This document shows, in pieces, positions 40,701 to 49,395 of a stretch of 64,000 nucleotides of DNA; position 1 is the first letter of the stretch, and each line of letters opens with the position of its first letter. The position numbers and the translations under genes were made by a program. Source of the stretch: Arenicola marina (Eukaryota > Annelida > Polychaeta > Arenicolidae); NCBI GenBank assembly GCA_964019135.1, contig OZ025249.1, positions 33,989,759-34,053,758 on the forward strand. The letters are read 5' to 3'. Below the pieces are notes generated by a model. It saw nothing but the letters and a program-made list of their open reading frames with translations. It was not told where the DNA came from and made no database searches.

Positions 40701-43700
40701 AGGTCTGCGGGTGTAGAGCGCCTTCTACTGGGTAAGGTCTGCGGGTGTAGAGCGCCTTCTACTGGGTAAGGTCTGCGGGTGTAGCGCACCGCCTACTGGG
40801 TAAGGTCTGCGGATGTAGAGCGCCTTCTACTGGGTAAAGTCTGCGGGTGTAGAGCGCCTTCTACTGGGTAAGGTCTGCGGGTGTAGAGCACCTTCTACTG
40901 GGTAAGGTCTGCGGGTGTAGCGCACCGCCTATTGGGTAAGGTCTGCGGGTGTAGCGCACCGCCTACTGGGTAAGGTCTGCGGGTGTAGAGCACCTTCTAC
41001 TGGGTAAGGTCTGCGGGTGTAGAGCGCCTTCTACTGGGTAAGGTCTGCGGGTGTAGAGCACCTTCTACTGGGTAAGGTCTGCGGGTGTAGAGCGCCTTCT
41101 ACTGGGTAAGGTCTGCGGGTGTAGAGCGCCTTCTACTGGATAAGGTCTGCGGGTGTAGAGCACCTTCTACTGGGTAAGGTCTGCGGGTGTAGAGCGCCTT
41201 CTACTGGGTAAGGTCTGCGGGTGTAGAGCACCTTCTACTGGGTAAGGTCTGCGGGTGTAGAGCGCCTTCTACTGGGTAAGGTCTGCGGGTGTAGAGCACC
41301 TTCTACTGGGTAAGGTCTGCGGGTGTAGAGCACCTTCTACTGGGTAAGGTCTGCGGGTGTAGAGCACCTTCTACTGGGTAAGGTCTGTGGGTGTAACGCA
41401 CCTTCTACTGGGTAAGGTCTGCGGGTGTAGAGCACCTTCTACTGGGTAAGGTCTGCGGATGTAGAGCGCCTTCTACTGGGTAAGGTCTGCGGGTGTAGAG
41501 CACCTTCTACTGGGTAAGGTCTGCGGGTGTAGCGCACCTTCTACTGGGTAAAGTCTGCGGGTGTAGAGCACCTTCTACTGGATAAGGTCTGCGGGTGTAG
41601 AGCGCCTTCTACTGGGTAAGGTCTGCGGATGTAAAGCGCCTTCTACTGGGTAAAGTCTGCGGGTGTAGAGCACCTTCTACTGGGTAAGGTCTGCGGGTGT
41701 AGCGCGCCTTCTACTGGGTAAGGTCTGCGGGTGTAGAGCACCTTCTACTGGGTAAGGTCTGCGGGTGTAGAGCACCTTCTACTGGGTAAGGTCTGCGGGT
41801 GTAGAGCACTTTCTACTGGGTAAGGTCTGCGGGTGTAGAGCACCTTCTACTGGGTAAGGTCTGCGGGTGTAAAGCACCGCCTACTGGGTAAGGTCTGCGG
41901 GTGTAACGCACCTTCTACTGGGTAAGGTCTGCGGGTGTAGAGCACCTTCTACTGGGTAAGGTCTGCGGGTGTAGAGCACCTTCTACTGGGTAAGGTCTGC
42001 GGGTGTAGCGCACCTTCTACTGGGTAAGGTCTGCGGGTGTAGCGCACCTTCTACTGGGTAAGGTCTGCGGGTGTAGAGCGCCTTCTACTGGGCAAGGTCT
42101 GCGGGTGTAGAGCACCTTCTACTGGGTAAAGTCTGCGGGTGTAGAGCACCTTCTACTGGGTAAGGTCTTCGGGTGTAGAGCGCCTTCTACTGGGTAAGGT
42201 CTGCGGTTGTAGAGCACCTTCTACTGGGTAAAGTCTGCGAGTGTAGAGCACCTTCTACTTGGTAAGGTCTGCGGGTGTAGAGCGCCTTCTACTGGGTAAG
42301 GTCTGCGGGTGTAGAGCACCTTTCTACTGGGTAAAGTCTGCGGGTGTAGAGCACCTTCTACTGGGTAAGGTCTGCGGGTGTAGAACACCTTCTACTGGGT
42401 AAGGTCTGCGGGTGTAGAGCACCGCCTACTGGGTAAGGTCTGCGGGTGTAGAGCGCCTTCTACTGGGTAAGGTCTGCGGGTGTAGATTACCTTCTACTGG
42501 GTAAGGTCTGCGGGTGTAGAGCGCCTTCTACTGGGTAAGGTCTGCGGGTGTAGAGCACCTTCTACTGGGTAAGGTCTGCGGGTGTAGAGCACCTTCTACT
42601 GGGTAAGGTCTGCGGGTGTAGAGCACCTTCTACTGGGTAAGGTCTGCGGGTGTAGCGCACCTTCTACTGGGTAAGGTCTGCGGCTGTAGAGCGCCTTCTA
42701 CTGGGTATGGTCTGCGGGTGTAGCGCACTTTCTACCGGGTAAGGTCTGCGGGTGTAGAGCACCTTCTACTGGGTAAAGTCTGCGGGTGTAGAGCACCTTC
42801 TACTGGGTAAGGTCTGCGGGTGTAGAGCACCTTCTACTGGGTAAGGTCTGCGGGTGTAGAGCACCTTCTACTGGGTAAGGTCTGCGGGTGTAGAGCGCCT
42901 TCTACTGGGTAAGGTCTGCGGGTGTAGAGCGCCTTCTACTGGGTAAGGTCTGCGGGTGTAGCGCACCTTCTACTGGGTAAGGTCTGCGGGTGTAGAGCAC
43001 CTTCTACTGGGTAAGGTCTTCGGGTGTAGAGCGCCTTCTACTGGGTAAGGTCTGCGGGAGTAGAGCACCTTCTACTGGGTAAGGTCTGCGGGTGTAGCGC
43101 ACCTTCTACTGGGTAAGGTCTGCGGGTGTAGCGCACCTTCTACTGGGTATGGTCTGCGAGTGTAGAGCGCCTTCTACTGGGTAAGGTCTGCGGATGTAGA
43201 GCACCTTCTACTGGGTAAGGTCTGCGGGTGTAGAGCGCCTTCTACTGGGTAAGGTCTGCGGGTGTAGAGCACCTTCTACTGGGTAAGGTCTGCGGGTGTA
43301 GAGCACCTTCTACTGGGTAGGGTCTACGGGTGTAAAGCGCCTTCTACTGGGTAAGGTCTGCGGGTGTAGCGCACCTTCTACTGGGTAAGGTCTGCGGGTG
43401 TAGAGCGCCTGCTACTGGGTAAGGTCTGCGGGTGTAGAGCACCTTCTACTTGGTAAGGTCTGCGGGTGTAGAGCGCCTTCTACTGGGTAAGGTCTGCGGG
43501 TGTAGAGCACCTTTCTACTGGGTAAAGTCTGCGGGTGTAGAGCACCTTCTACTGGGTAAGGTCTGCGGGTGTAGAGCACCTTCTACTGGGTAGGGTCTGC
43601 GGGTGTAAAGCACCTTCTACTGGGTAAGGTCTGCGGGTGTAGAGCGCCTTCTACTGGGTAAGGTCTGCGGGTGTAGATTACCTTCTACTGGGTAAGGTCT

Positions 43701-46700
43701 GCGGGTGTAGAGCGCCTTCTACTGGGTAAGGTCTGCGGGTGTAGAGCACCTTCTACTGGGTAAGGTCTGCGGGTGTAGAGCACCTTCTACTGGGTAAGGT
43801 CTGCGGGTGTAGAGCACCTTCTACTGGGTAAGGTCTGCGGGTGTAGCGCACTTTCTACTGGGTAAGGTCTGCGGGTGTAGAGCACCTTCTACTGGGTAAA
43901 GTCTGCGGGTGTAGAGCACCGCCTACTGGGTAAGGTCTGCGGGTGTAGAGCGCCTTCTACTGGGTAAGGTCTGCGGGTGTAGATTACCTTCTACTGGGTA
44001 AGGTCTGCGGGTGTAGAGCGCCTTCTACTGGGTAAGGTCTGCGGGTGTAGAGCACCTTCTACTGGGTAAGGTCTTCGGGTGTAGAGCACCTTCTACTGGG
44101 TAAGGTCTGCGGGTGTAGGGCACTTTCTACTGGGTAAGGTCTGCGGGTGTAGAGCACCTTCTACTGGGTAAGGTCTGCGGGTGTAGAGCACCTTCTACTG
44201 GGTAAGGTCTGCGGGTGCAGAGCACCTTCTACTGGGTAAGGTCTGCAGGTGTAGAGCACCTTCTACTGGGTAAGGTCTGCGGGTGTAGAGCGCCTTCTAC
44301 TGGGTAAGGTCTGCGGGTGTAGAGCGCCTTCTACTGGGTAAGGTCTGCGGGTGTAGCGCACCTTCTACTGGGTAAGGTCTGCGGGTGTAGAGCACCTTCT
44401 ACTGGGTAAGGTCTGCGGGTGTAGAGCGCCTTCTACTGGGTAAGGTCTGCGGGTGTAGAGCGCCTTCTACTGGGTAAGGTCTGCGGGTGTAGCGCACCTT
44501 CTACTGGGTAAGGTCTGCGGGTGTAGAGCACCTTCTACTAGGTAAGGTCTGCGGGTGTAGAGCGCCTTCTACTGGGTAAGGTCTGCGTGTGTAGAGCACC
44601 TTCTACTGGGTAAGGTCTGCGGGTGTAGCGCACCTTCTACTGGGTAAGGTCTGCGGGTGTAGAGCACCTTCTACTGGGTAAGGTCTGCGGGTGTAGCGCA
44701 CCTTCTACTGGGTAAGGTCTGCGGGTGTAGAGCACCTTCTACTGGGTAAGGTCTGCGGGTGTAGAGCACCTTCTACTGGGTAGGGTCTACGGGTGTAAAG
44801 CGCCTTCTACTGGGTGAGGTCTGCGGGTGTAGCGCACCTTCTACTGGGTAAGGTCTGCGGGTGTAGAGCGCCTTCTACTGGGTAAGGTCTGCGGGTGTAG
44901 AGCGCCTTCTACTGGGTAAAGTCTGCGGGTGTAGAGCGCCTTCTACTGGGTAAGGTCTGCGGGTGTAGCGCACCGCCTACTGGGTAAGGTCTGCGGGTGT
45001 AGCGCACCGCCTACTGGGTAAGGTCTGCGGGTGTAGAGCGCCTTCTACTGGGTAAGGTCTGCGGGTGTAGAGCACCTTCTACTGGGTAAGTTCTGCGGGT
45101 GTAGAGCACCTTCTACTGGGTAAGGTCTGCGGGTGTAGCGCACCGCCTACTGGGTAAGGTCTGCGGGTGTAGCGCACCGCCTACTGGGTAAGGTCTGCGG
45201 GTGTAGAGCGCCTTCTACTGGGTAAGGTCTGCGGGTGTAGAGCACCTTCTACTGGGTAAGTTCTGCGGGTGTAGAGCGCCTTCCACTGGGTAAGGTCTGC
45301 GGGTGTAGCGCACCGCCTACTGGGTAAGGTCTGCGGGTGTAGAGCGCCTTCTACTGGGTAAGGTCTGCGGGTGTAGAGCACCTTCTACTGGGTAAGGTCT
45401 GCGGGTGTAGAGCGCCTTCTACTGGGTAAGGTCTCCGGGTGTAGAGCACCTTCTACTGGGTAACGTCTGCGGGTGAAGCGCACTTTCTACTGGGTAGGGT
45501 CTACGGGTGTAGCGCACCTTCTACTGGGTAAGGTCTGCGGGTGTAGAGCGCCTTCTACTAGGTAAGGTATGCGGGTGAAGAGCGCCTTCTACTGGGTGAT
45601 GTCTGCCTCCTATGTACAGCGTCATGGCTAAACTACGTGGCATCTCTTTGTGAACATGTTTGCCGCTTTGTTGCTGTTCTGTCGGTTCTTATTTTGCAAT
45701 AGATTATAGTGATGGCGTTCTTTCTTCAGGTATGCGTCCTTTCATCCCTGATAAGGACATAGTGAAATTTGAAACATTCCTCGAAAAAATCGGTCTGAAC
45801 AGCACCTCGATCTGGAGCGACAGTATGTCCAGTGGGATGAAGCAGGTGTACAGGTAACTGGGTGTCGGGGAACATTAACTGGTGCCTCATGTGCCAAGTA
45901 ACAATTGTCTAATGAGAGGCGATAGCTACATTTCTGAGGGAATGAGACATCAAAATGTCTGAATTTCTGATAAGCTACGAATCTGGCAATTTAACTGTAA
46001 TCTATACTGTGCCTCGATAAGGGCTGGGCAAGCCTTTTAAAACCCGGATTATACTTTTGGGACTGGATAATGTTTGATATTTAGAAGTATAGCATGAAGA
46101 TCTAAGCCAGTGTAAAGTTCCCAATACAAATCATATTGAGGTCGTTTTCGCATAAAGACAATTATATAATATACAAAAGCTAAAAAGACGTTCAAATACA
46201 TTTTCTGTCAAACTGGGGGCTGTATTGCGTTATTGTCTTTTTCGTCATCAAACTGTGGAGATTTTGACGCTCTTTGCCACTTTAATTCAAACTATAGGCA
46301 TTAGACTATAGGCATTTCTAACGAAAAATTATCAAACAATGCGTCCAGTTCATTTGAAAGAAATATTCTGAGATTCATTCTTCAGAAAAAAAAATGTTGT
46401 GCGGGCAGCTTTAATGTGATGAATCTTGGTTTCCGTGCAGTGAAGCAATGTTCAGTGTCGTTTCTTCCCAGACGTACGTACAGCGGCACGGGGACGTTTA
46501 ATGGCGGAGCCAGCACGGGCGATGAGTACGACGTGATGCTGAACGAGATCTCGCACGACATCGAGAACCTAGGCACCAGCGTGGAGCTGGGCGGCGGCGC
46601 CACGGGTGGAGTGGGCATCGGCGGCGGGGCAGGGGCAGGGGCGGGGGCAGGGGCCGGGGGCGGGATAGACGACGACGGTCTGGGGGGGCCCAACACGTGA
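12482..46700 (+). CDS. CCM2: CCM2 (malcavernin) scaffold protein, 12 coding exons
   Basis: Coding exons: 12482-12508, 20581-20733, 22820-22903, 33441-33539, 37836-37923, 38386-38462, 38880-39018, 39518-39575, 39830-39998, 40491-40629, 45730-45853, 46472-46700. They sum to 1386 nt (461 aa), near human CCM2 (444 aa), and every phase joins. Exons 2-7 encode the PTB domain (about residues 45-222): ERRPLKTVSL, YLEKEV, EHDAIFCLNAQNVK, LPVHEVAAICYIRDD, CQLVVMYCDSR, AEELCSLIGQCFQLVYTEAT. Exons 9-11 encode the harmonin-homology domain: IQDYMKKLYKKL, DFCENVMDLYGPERK, MRPFIPDKDIVKFETFLEKI. Exon 12 has the conserved tail helix DEYDVMLNEISHDIENLG, followed by an unusual Gly/Ala-rich run. CCM2 binds KRIT1 through its PTB domain and MEKK3 through the harmonin-homology domain. 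Exon 1 (MEEAIRKSK then GTGAGC) is tentative: its length, phase and MEE start resemble the tiny human exon 1. The exon 9 donor (GTCTGT) is weak. Confidence 0.93.
12509..14815. other. CCM2 intron 1, AT-rich left part
   Basis: Single-copy-looking AT-rich DNA with no exon, RNA gene or defined element that I can support. Confidence 0.4.
14820..16600. repeat. GC-rich minisatellite, 30-31-bp unit, in CCM2 intron 1
   Basis: Roughly 55-60 degenerate tandem units of GGGCGGGCGGCCCTACAGGG plus TGCTGTGCTGA are present, with frequent substitutions (TGGACTGA, AGGAAGGGC, GATACGGGC). The last 350 bp switch to a variant with GTGCTGGCGGCCCCACAGGG. Open frames through it on both strands are repeat artefacts. 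Confidence 0.92.
16600..20580. other. CCM2 intron 1, GC-rich right part
   Basis: The stretch has long homopolymer G and C runs (for example 16757-16785, 17940-17957), a GCT triplet run near 18352, and ATC/CAC runs near 18470-18690. Open frames here are proline, histidine or glycine rich and shadow the low-complexity runs. No gene is called. Confidence 0.4.
20734..22320. other. CCM2 intron 2 (before the splice-site array)
   Basis: Holds a G-rich run (21067-21092) and a SINE at 21748-22005. Otherwise nothing was recognised. Confidence 0.4.
21748..22005 (+). mobile_element. tRNA-derived SINE in CCM2 intron 2
   Basis: The head GGCGCGATGGCTCAGTGGGT resembles a pol III A box, and GTGGTTCGAGCCCC about 75 bases later resembles a B box. 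A non-tRNA body follows, ending near CCAAAAGTGGTTAAA. The stems do not close into a proper tRNA cloverleaf, so this is a retroposon head rather than a tRNA gene. It lies in the same orientation as CCM2. Confidence 0.65.
22321..22860 (+). repeat. 60-bp array repeating the 3' splice site and start of CCM2 exon 3
   Basis: Eight 60-bp units (22381, 22441, 22501, 22561, 22621, 22681, 22741, 22801) follow GGTTGCGTCATTCTTTCAGT plus ATGCGGGTGCCG and CCATACATTCC. A degenerate ninth unit starts near 22321. The last unit contains the real acceptor (TTCTTTCAG at 22811-22819) and the first codons of exon 3 (YAGVVPDIP). Most upstream units keep the same polypyrimidine-AG and a diverged version of those codons (YAGAVPYIP). 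The unit is 20 codons long and the frame stays open from 22163 to the exon. Confidence 0.95.
24080..24240. repeat. G-rich minisatellite in CCM2 intron 3
   Basis: Irregular tandem units of GGGGGGTAGAGGAGGCGGAC, with variants, make a strongly strand-asymmetric G-rich tract with many runs of four or more G. Such DNA can in principle fold as G-quadruplexes. Confidence 0.75.
25713..25768. repeat. (GA)n microsatellite
   Basis: A nearly pure AG dinucleotide run with a GGGG interruption near 25742. A shorter AGAGAG tract lies at 24635-24657. Confidence 0.9.
28805..29170. repeat. G-rich minisatellite, GGGGTGGGGCGTA type, in CCM2 intron 3
   Basis: Irregular units combine GGGGTGGGG, GCGTACAGGGGTCGGG and CGTATA over about 365 bp. 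The + strand is extremely G-rich. The long open frames on both strands here (for example minus-strand PTPVRPTHP repeats) are low-complexity artefacts. Confidence 0.85.
30110..30487. repeat. 36-bp minisatellite in CCM2 intron 3
   Basis: About ten near-identical units of ACGAACTTTTGTTATTATAC plus AGATGTTAGTGATCAT are present. Variants include GTTAGTTATCAT and ACAAACTTTT. The 12-codon length keeps several frames open on both strands, but the encoded repeats resemble no protein. Confidence 0.95.
30728..30915 (+). mobile_element. tRNA-derived SINE, copy 1 of three in CCM2 introns
   Basis: The tRNA-like head has TGGTGTAGTGGTTAGCGCAC (A box region) and GGGTTCGAATCC (B box). The body runs through GGGGCATGTTTCATTC, GGAGGATCCTTGGCC and GTGGCCTAAAACACC. 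The head looks most like a tRNA-Glu/Ala type. The acceptor stem does not pair cleanly, so I call a SINE and not a tRNA gene. Related copies are at 38005-38165 and 39058-39175. Confidence 0.75.
31526..32070 (+). mobile_element. Possible Helitron-like fragment
   Basis: The left end TCTATACTAATAAAATTAAA, followed shortly by GAAGCTGTCTGTC, resembles 5' ends I know from animal Helitrons. The right end could be CGGGGCGGCTAA followed by T, a CTRR-type end. The base left of the element is T rather than the expected A, and a clear terminal hairpin is not seen. No Rep/helicase coding sequence is present. Weak call. Confidence 0.3.
33540..36410. other. CCM2 intron 4, left part
   Basis: Contains three related dispersed repeat segments (35080-36115) and otherwise AT-rich DNA without a recognisable gene. 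Confidence 0.4.
35080..36115. repeat. Dispersed repeat copies with GTGACCTTGACCTTTGACCT motif
   Basis: Two clear copies (about 35080-35290 and 35600-35790) share AGGTGAAATCTGAGACCACA, ACAAACCGCGGATCTCTA, AATATTAACGGAGCTA and GTTGTGACCTTGACCT in order. A third, more diverged piece (35870-36115) ends in a CAGACAGACAGACAAACAGA tail. This looks like a nested or tandem insertion of one non-coding repeat family. It lies within CCM2 intron 4. Confidence 0.7.
36420..37765. repeat. 34-bp minisatellite ending just upstream of CCM2 exon 5
   Basis: About 39 tandem units of GACAGCCATGGGGCTCCGTG plus ACAGCCAGCGAACT are present, with many substitutions and some length changes. The array stops about 70 bp before the exon 5 acceptor. 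The 516-codon open frame on the minus strand (36354-37904) and its shorter parallel frames are created by the array and crossed by the real CCM2 exon on the other strand, so they are not genes. Confidence 0.93.
38005..38165 (+). mobile_element. tRNA-derived SINE, copy 2 (CCM2 intron 5)
   Basis: Same family as 30728-30915: CAGATCAACAGGTCGTGGGT, then GGTTCGAACCC (B box), CAAGTTTCCTCCAACCTCAT and CCTGGAGGATTCTTGATCCA. The A-box side is more decayed. It lies between exon 5 and exon 6. Confidence 0.65.
39058..39175 (+). mobile_element. tRNA-derived SINE, copy 3, 5'-truncated (CCM2 intron 7)
   Basis: Begins at TTAGGTTCGAATCC (B box) and runs GGGGCATGTTTCATCC, CCCTGGAGGTTCATTGGCAC, GCACCAAAGCGGCCTACAAC. 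The A-box half is absent. Confidence 0.65.
40620..45605 (+). repeat. 34-bp array, about 145 units, repeating the CCM2 exon 10 5' splice site
   Basis: The unit GTAAGGTCTGCGGGTGTAGA plus GCGCCTTCTACTGG repeats from the exon 10 donor to 45605, nearly filling intron 10 (40630-45729). The real junction is CTACTGG followed by GTAAGG at 40623-40635. Each unit reproduces those last seven exon bases and the donor, then about 20 intron bases. Unit variants (GAGCGCC, GAGCACC, GCGCACC; GCCTACTGG; GTAAAG) alternate in blocks such as the pair around 42240-42480 and 43440-43690, suggesting unequal exchange or amplification of multi-unit blocks. Use of a downstream copy would add 34 bases per unit and meet the TAG in GTGTAGAG. 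Confidence 0.97.
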
Positions 46701-49395
46701 TGCAGTGAGCCCCTCCTCACCAGCCCGGCAGTGAACTCTCTGGCGGCCGTCTGACGTTGAGGGGCAACAGTTGGCCGGCATGTGACCTAATTGACTCCCG
46801 GGCGCTCTCCATGGTAGGCACTTTACCTGTTGTGATTAAATAACGTGGGCTGTCACGTTGAAGAGTGACTATAATGACGTTCACTTCCCCTTTGCTCGTG
46901 GCTATAAAGATGTTAAGTTCCCGTGTCGCGGGATTATAATGACGTTCACTTCCGGTTTCACGGGACTATGATGACGTTCAATTCCGGTCCCATGGGACTG
47001 TGATGACGTTCACTTCCGGTTGCATGGGACTTTGATGACGTTTACTTCCGGTTTCATGGGACTATGATGACGTTCCCTCCTGTGTCACGTTACTATGACG
47101 GCGTTCAGTTCTGGTGTGACGTGGCTTATGCTATAGACTCCCTGCATCTCTGTCCAGCCTCGTTAATTGTCTCATCACTCGGGTGATGTGTCGGGTTTCG
47201 GTGGGCGTCTTCATACAACGGACTTGTCCAGTCCTCTTGCAACCTGTTTTCATCAGTATCCTACGGGATTCTGAATACTGCAGTGAGGTTTAACACGTTT
47301 GTTAACACACTTCCCATGCTGTATGTTTGGAGTGTATGAACGGATGGGAAGTTCTAGCTGTTTTTCCATTAGCGCTAATATGATTGTCCAGATTTTTGTA
47401 AACTATGTACGATATATGCACGTTAAGAAAGTTGTTTTCAAGATAAATAGTGATATATATTTTATATTCCAAATGCGTGGTAGTAGTTGTATCAATGACG
47501 ATATGCAATTTATTCGCTGTTACTTTCTACGTTTTAGTAGCTCTATTTTCCCGGATTAAATAGTATGCAAGAAACTTTGAATTCAACGTCGAACGTTCGT
47601 GAAAATAACGAACCAGTTGTTCTTTAGGAGCGCCACGCTTCCAGATCAGCAGGAATTGCGTCCAATGTTTCAGAACCTCATCATTGTTATTTAATTCGTT
47701 ACAAATACGTATGGTTGGATGTACATATCATATCAAATTATTGTTATCGGATTTATGGGAGTGCTGGGTGTTTCATTTAAATACACTTTCTAGATATCAC
47801 AGGTTTCAGATCGAACATATATAGCAACAGGCAGAAACTGCAGAAGTTATGAATATATCTTTGGGGTGCAGCGACTTGTAGGAGGTATTCACCGTAACAG
47901 ATTACACGGACAGCGATAATTTTCCTTGAGACAATGTGATTAGTATTTATTATTTTAATACTGTTGTAGACGAGCTAATCGATTATTTATAGGTTATACG
48001 ATGAATATATTACCCCCCCCCCCCTAACCTAGAACGCAACATTCTTTCCGGAGGCTTACAAGAACTTTACAGAATGCATTGTAGTGTAGGATTTTACATT
48101 AGCCACATGTAACAAAATACCGGTGGGGCTTTGAGGAGCAAGTTGAAACGCCTCGTCGTGTGAAATGTTGTCTTATGGTATCGAAGATTGAGCAAATAAA
48201 GTGCCTTTTACTATCAGTTGTGTTGCCATAGTCTCTGGTATTAATGTAATTGTAAAAAAAATATAAATTATACACCAGGCGGTAACAGCTTATGTGGAAA
48301 ATGCTTAATCATAAGTTATACATATTATTTCACAAAATACATTTGTAAGACACTTCAATATGCGTTGGTTTGGAAAAACTTGCTATTTGGTGTCGCAGAT
48401 GTAGAAGTAGTGTACGCTAGTTTATTCCTCCTGAATGTTTTACCATGTGACATTTAAATTTACACCAGTATAACGATGTAGGAACGTTAGACGAATGTGA
48501 TAAAGCAACATTTGTGAATAAAAAACCCAGTATAGCGGCAATTGGCCAAATGCGAGAAAGATATACTTCACCGGTGTGGGTGGTGGGGTTACATACCTTT
48601 CTCCGAATTACTGAATAACTCACCCATTACTCTGCGTGTAACAAAACAAACATATAGGATATCTTTAGGAAGCAAAAGCACTTTATTCAACGTTTATGAT
48701 GCAAAGCACTTTATTCAACGTGCTCACTTGATGAGCGAGTCTGACAAATAAAACCTTCGATATCCGAGACTCATTTCGCATTTAGCACCCGTATGTGTGG
48801 CATACTGTGTCTGACTCTACAAACACTGTCTGTCTAAGAGAAACTATTGGAGCCAGACTTTAACAATCATATATATCAATGTAGAAATGCGGCGACAGAC
48901 ATCTGTGTGTGACCAGCACACCTTGTTCTCTAATCATAAACAAAGTGGTTGTCTTTTTAACGAATAAAACCATCCATCGGATAATTCCTCAGTAATAAAT
49001 CAAACAGCGTATCTGTCCAGCAGCTTCACTTTACGTAGAACATCATCCGAAGCATGCACTAAATAAAGCAAGTTAAACAAAACAAACAACTAACACCGGT
49101 GTTAATGTCAAAGACGCTACTGGTCTCGCCATGGAGATCGGCGTCGAGTGTCCGGGGTCACTTCCGGTGTGAGTCCGGGTCACGATCGGCGCAGGTACCT
49201 CTTGGCGCTTCGTCGCGACGCGCAATCATCGGCCGCAGTCTGTCTCCAAGAAACCCCACAAGGTGGCAGCACTTCACTGATCGAAAATGATCAGTTTGGG
49301 GCTGAGCGAAGCAAGGGCCGCAGTGGAGAGCTCCAACCCATGCAAGCAGTACACACTGGACGTGGGACATCCTACCCTTGCCGCCCGTTCTCCAG
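46701..49395. other. CCM2 3' UTR and intergenic space to ICAP1
   Basis: The two genes converge here. On the + strand an AATAAA at about 48195 and another near 48744 could end CCM2 transcripts. On the minus strand GAATAAAG appears twice near 48670-48720. The left part holds a 32-bp tandem repeat. A CpG-rich stretch at 49100-49400 contains short open frames that match nothing known to me. Confidence 0.4.
46870..47100. repeat. 32-bp repeat with TGATGACGTTCACTTCCGG core
   Basis: About six imperfect units of GACGTTCACTTCCGGTTTCA plus TGGGACTATGAT lie just after the CCM2 stop codon, probably in its 3' UTR. Each has a CRE-like TGACGTT and an ETS-like ACTTCCGG sequence; whether either is bound is unknown. 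Confidence 0.8.

Noticed and set aside
40620..45605. CRISPR-like regular array
   Set aside because: The units are head-to-tail with no unique spacers, in an animal gene, and begin at an exon boundary; it is a minisatellite.
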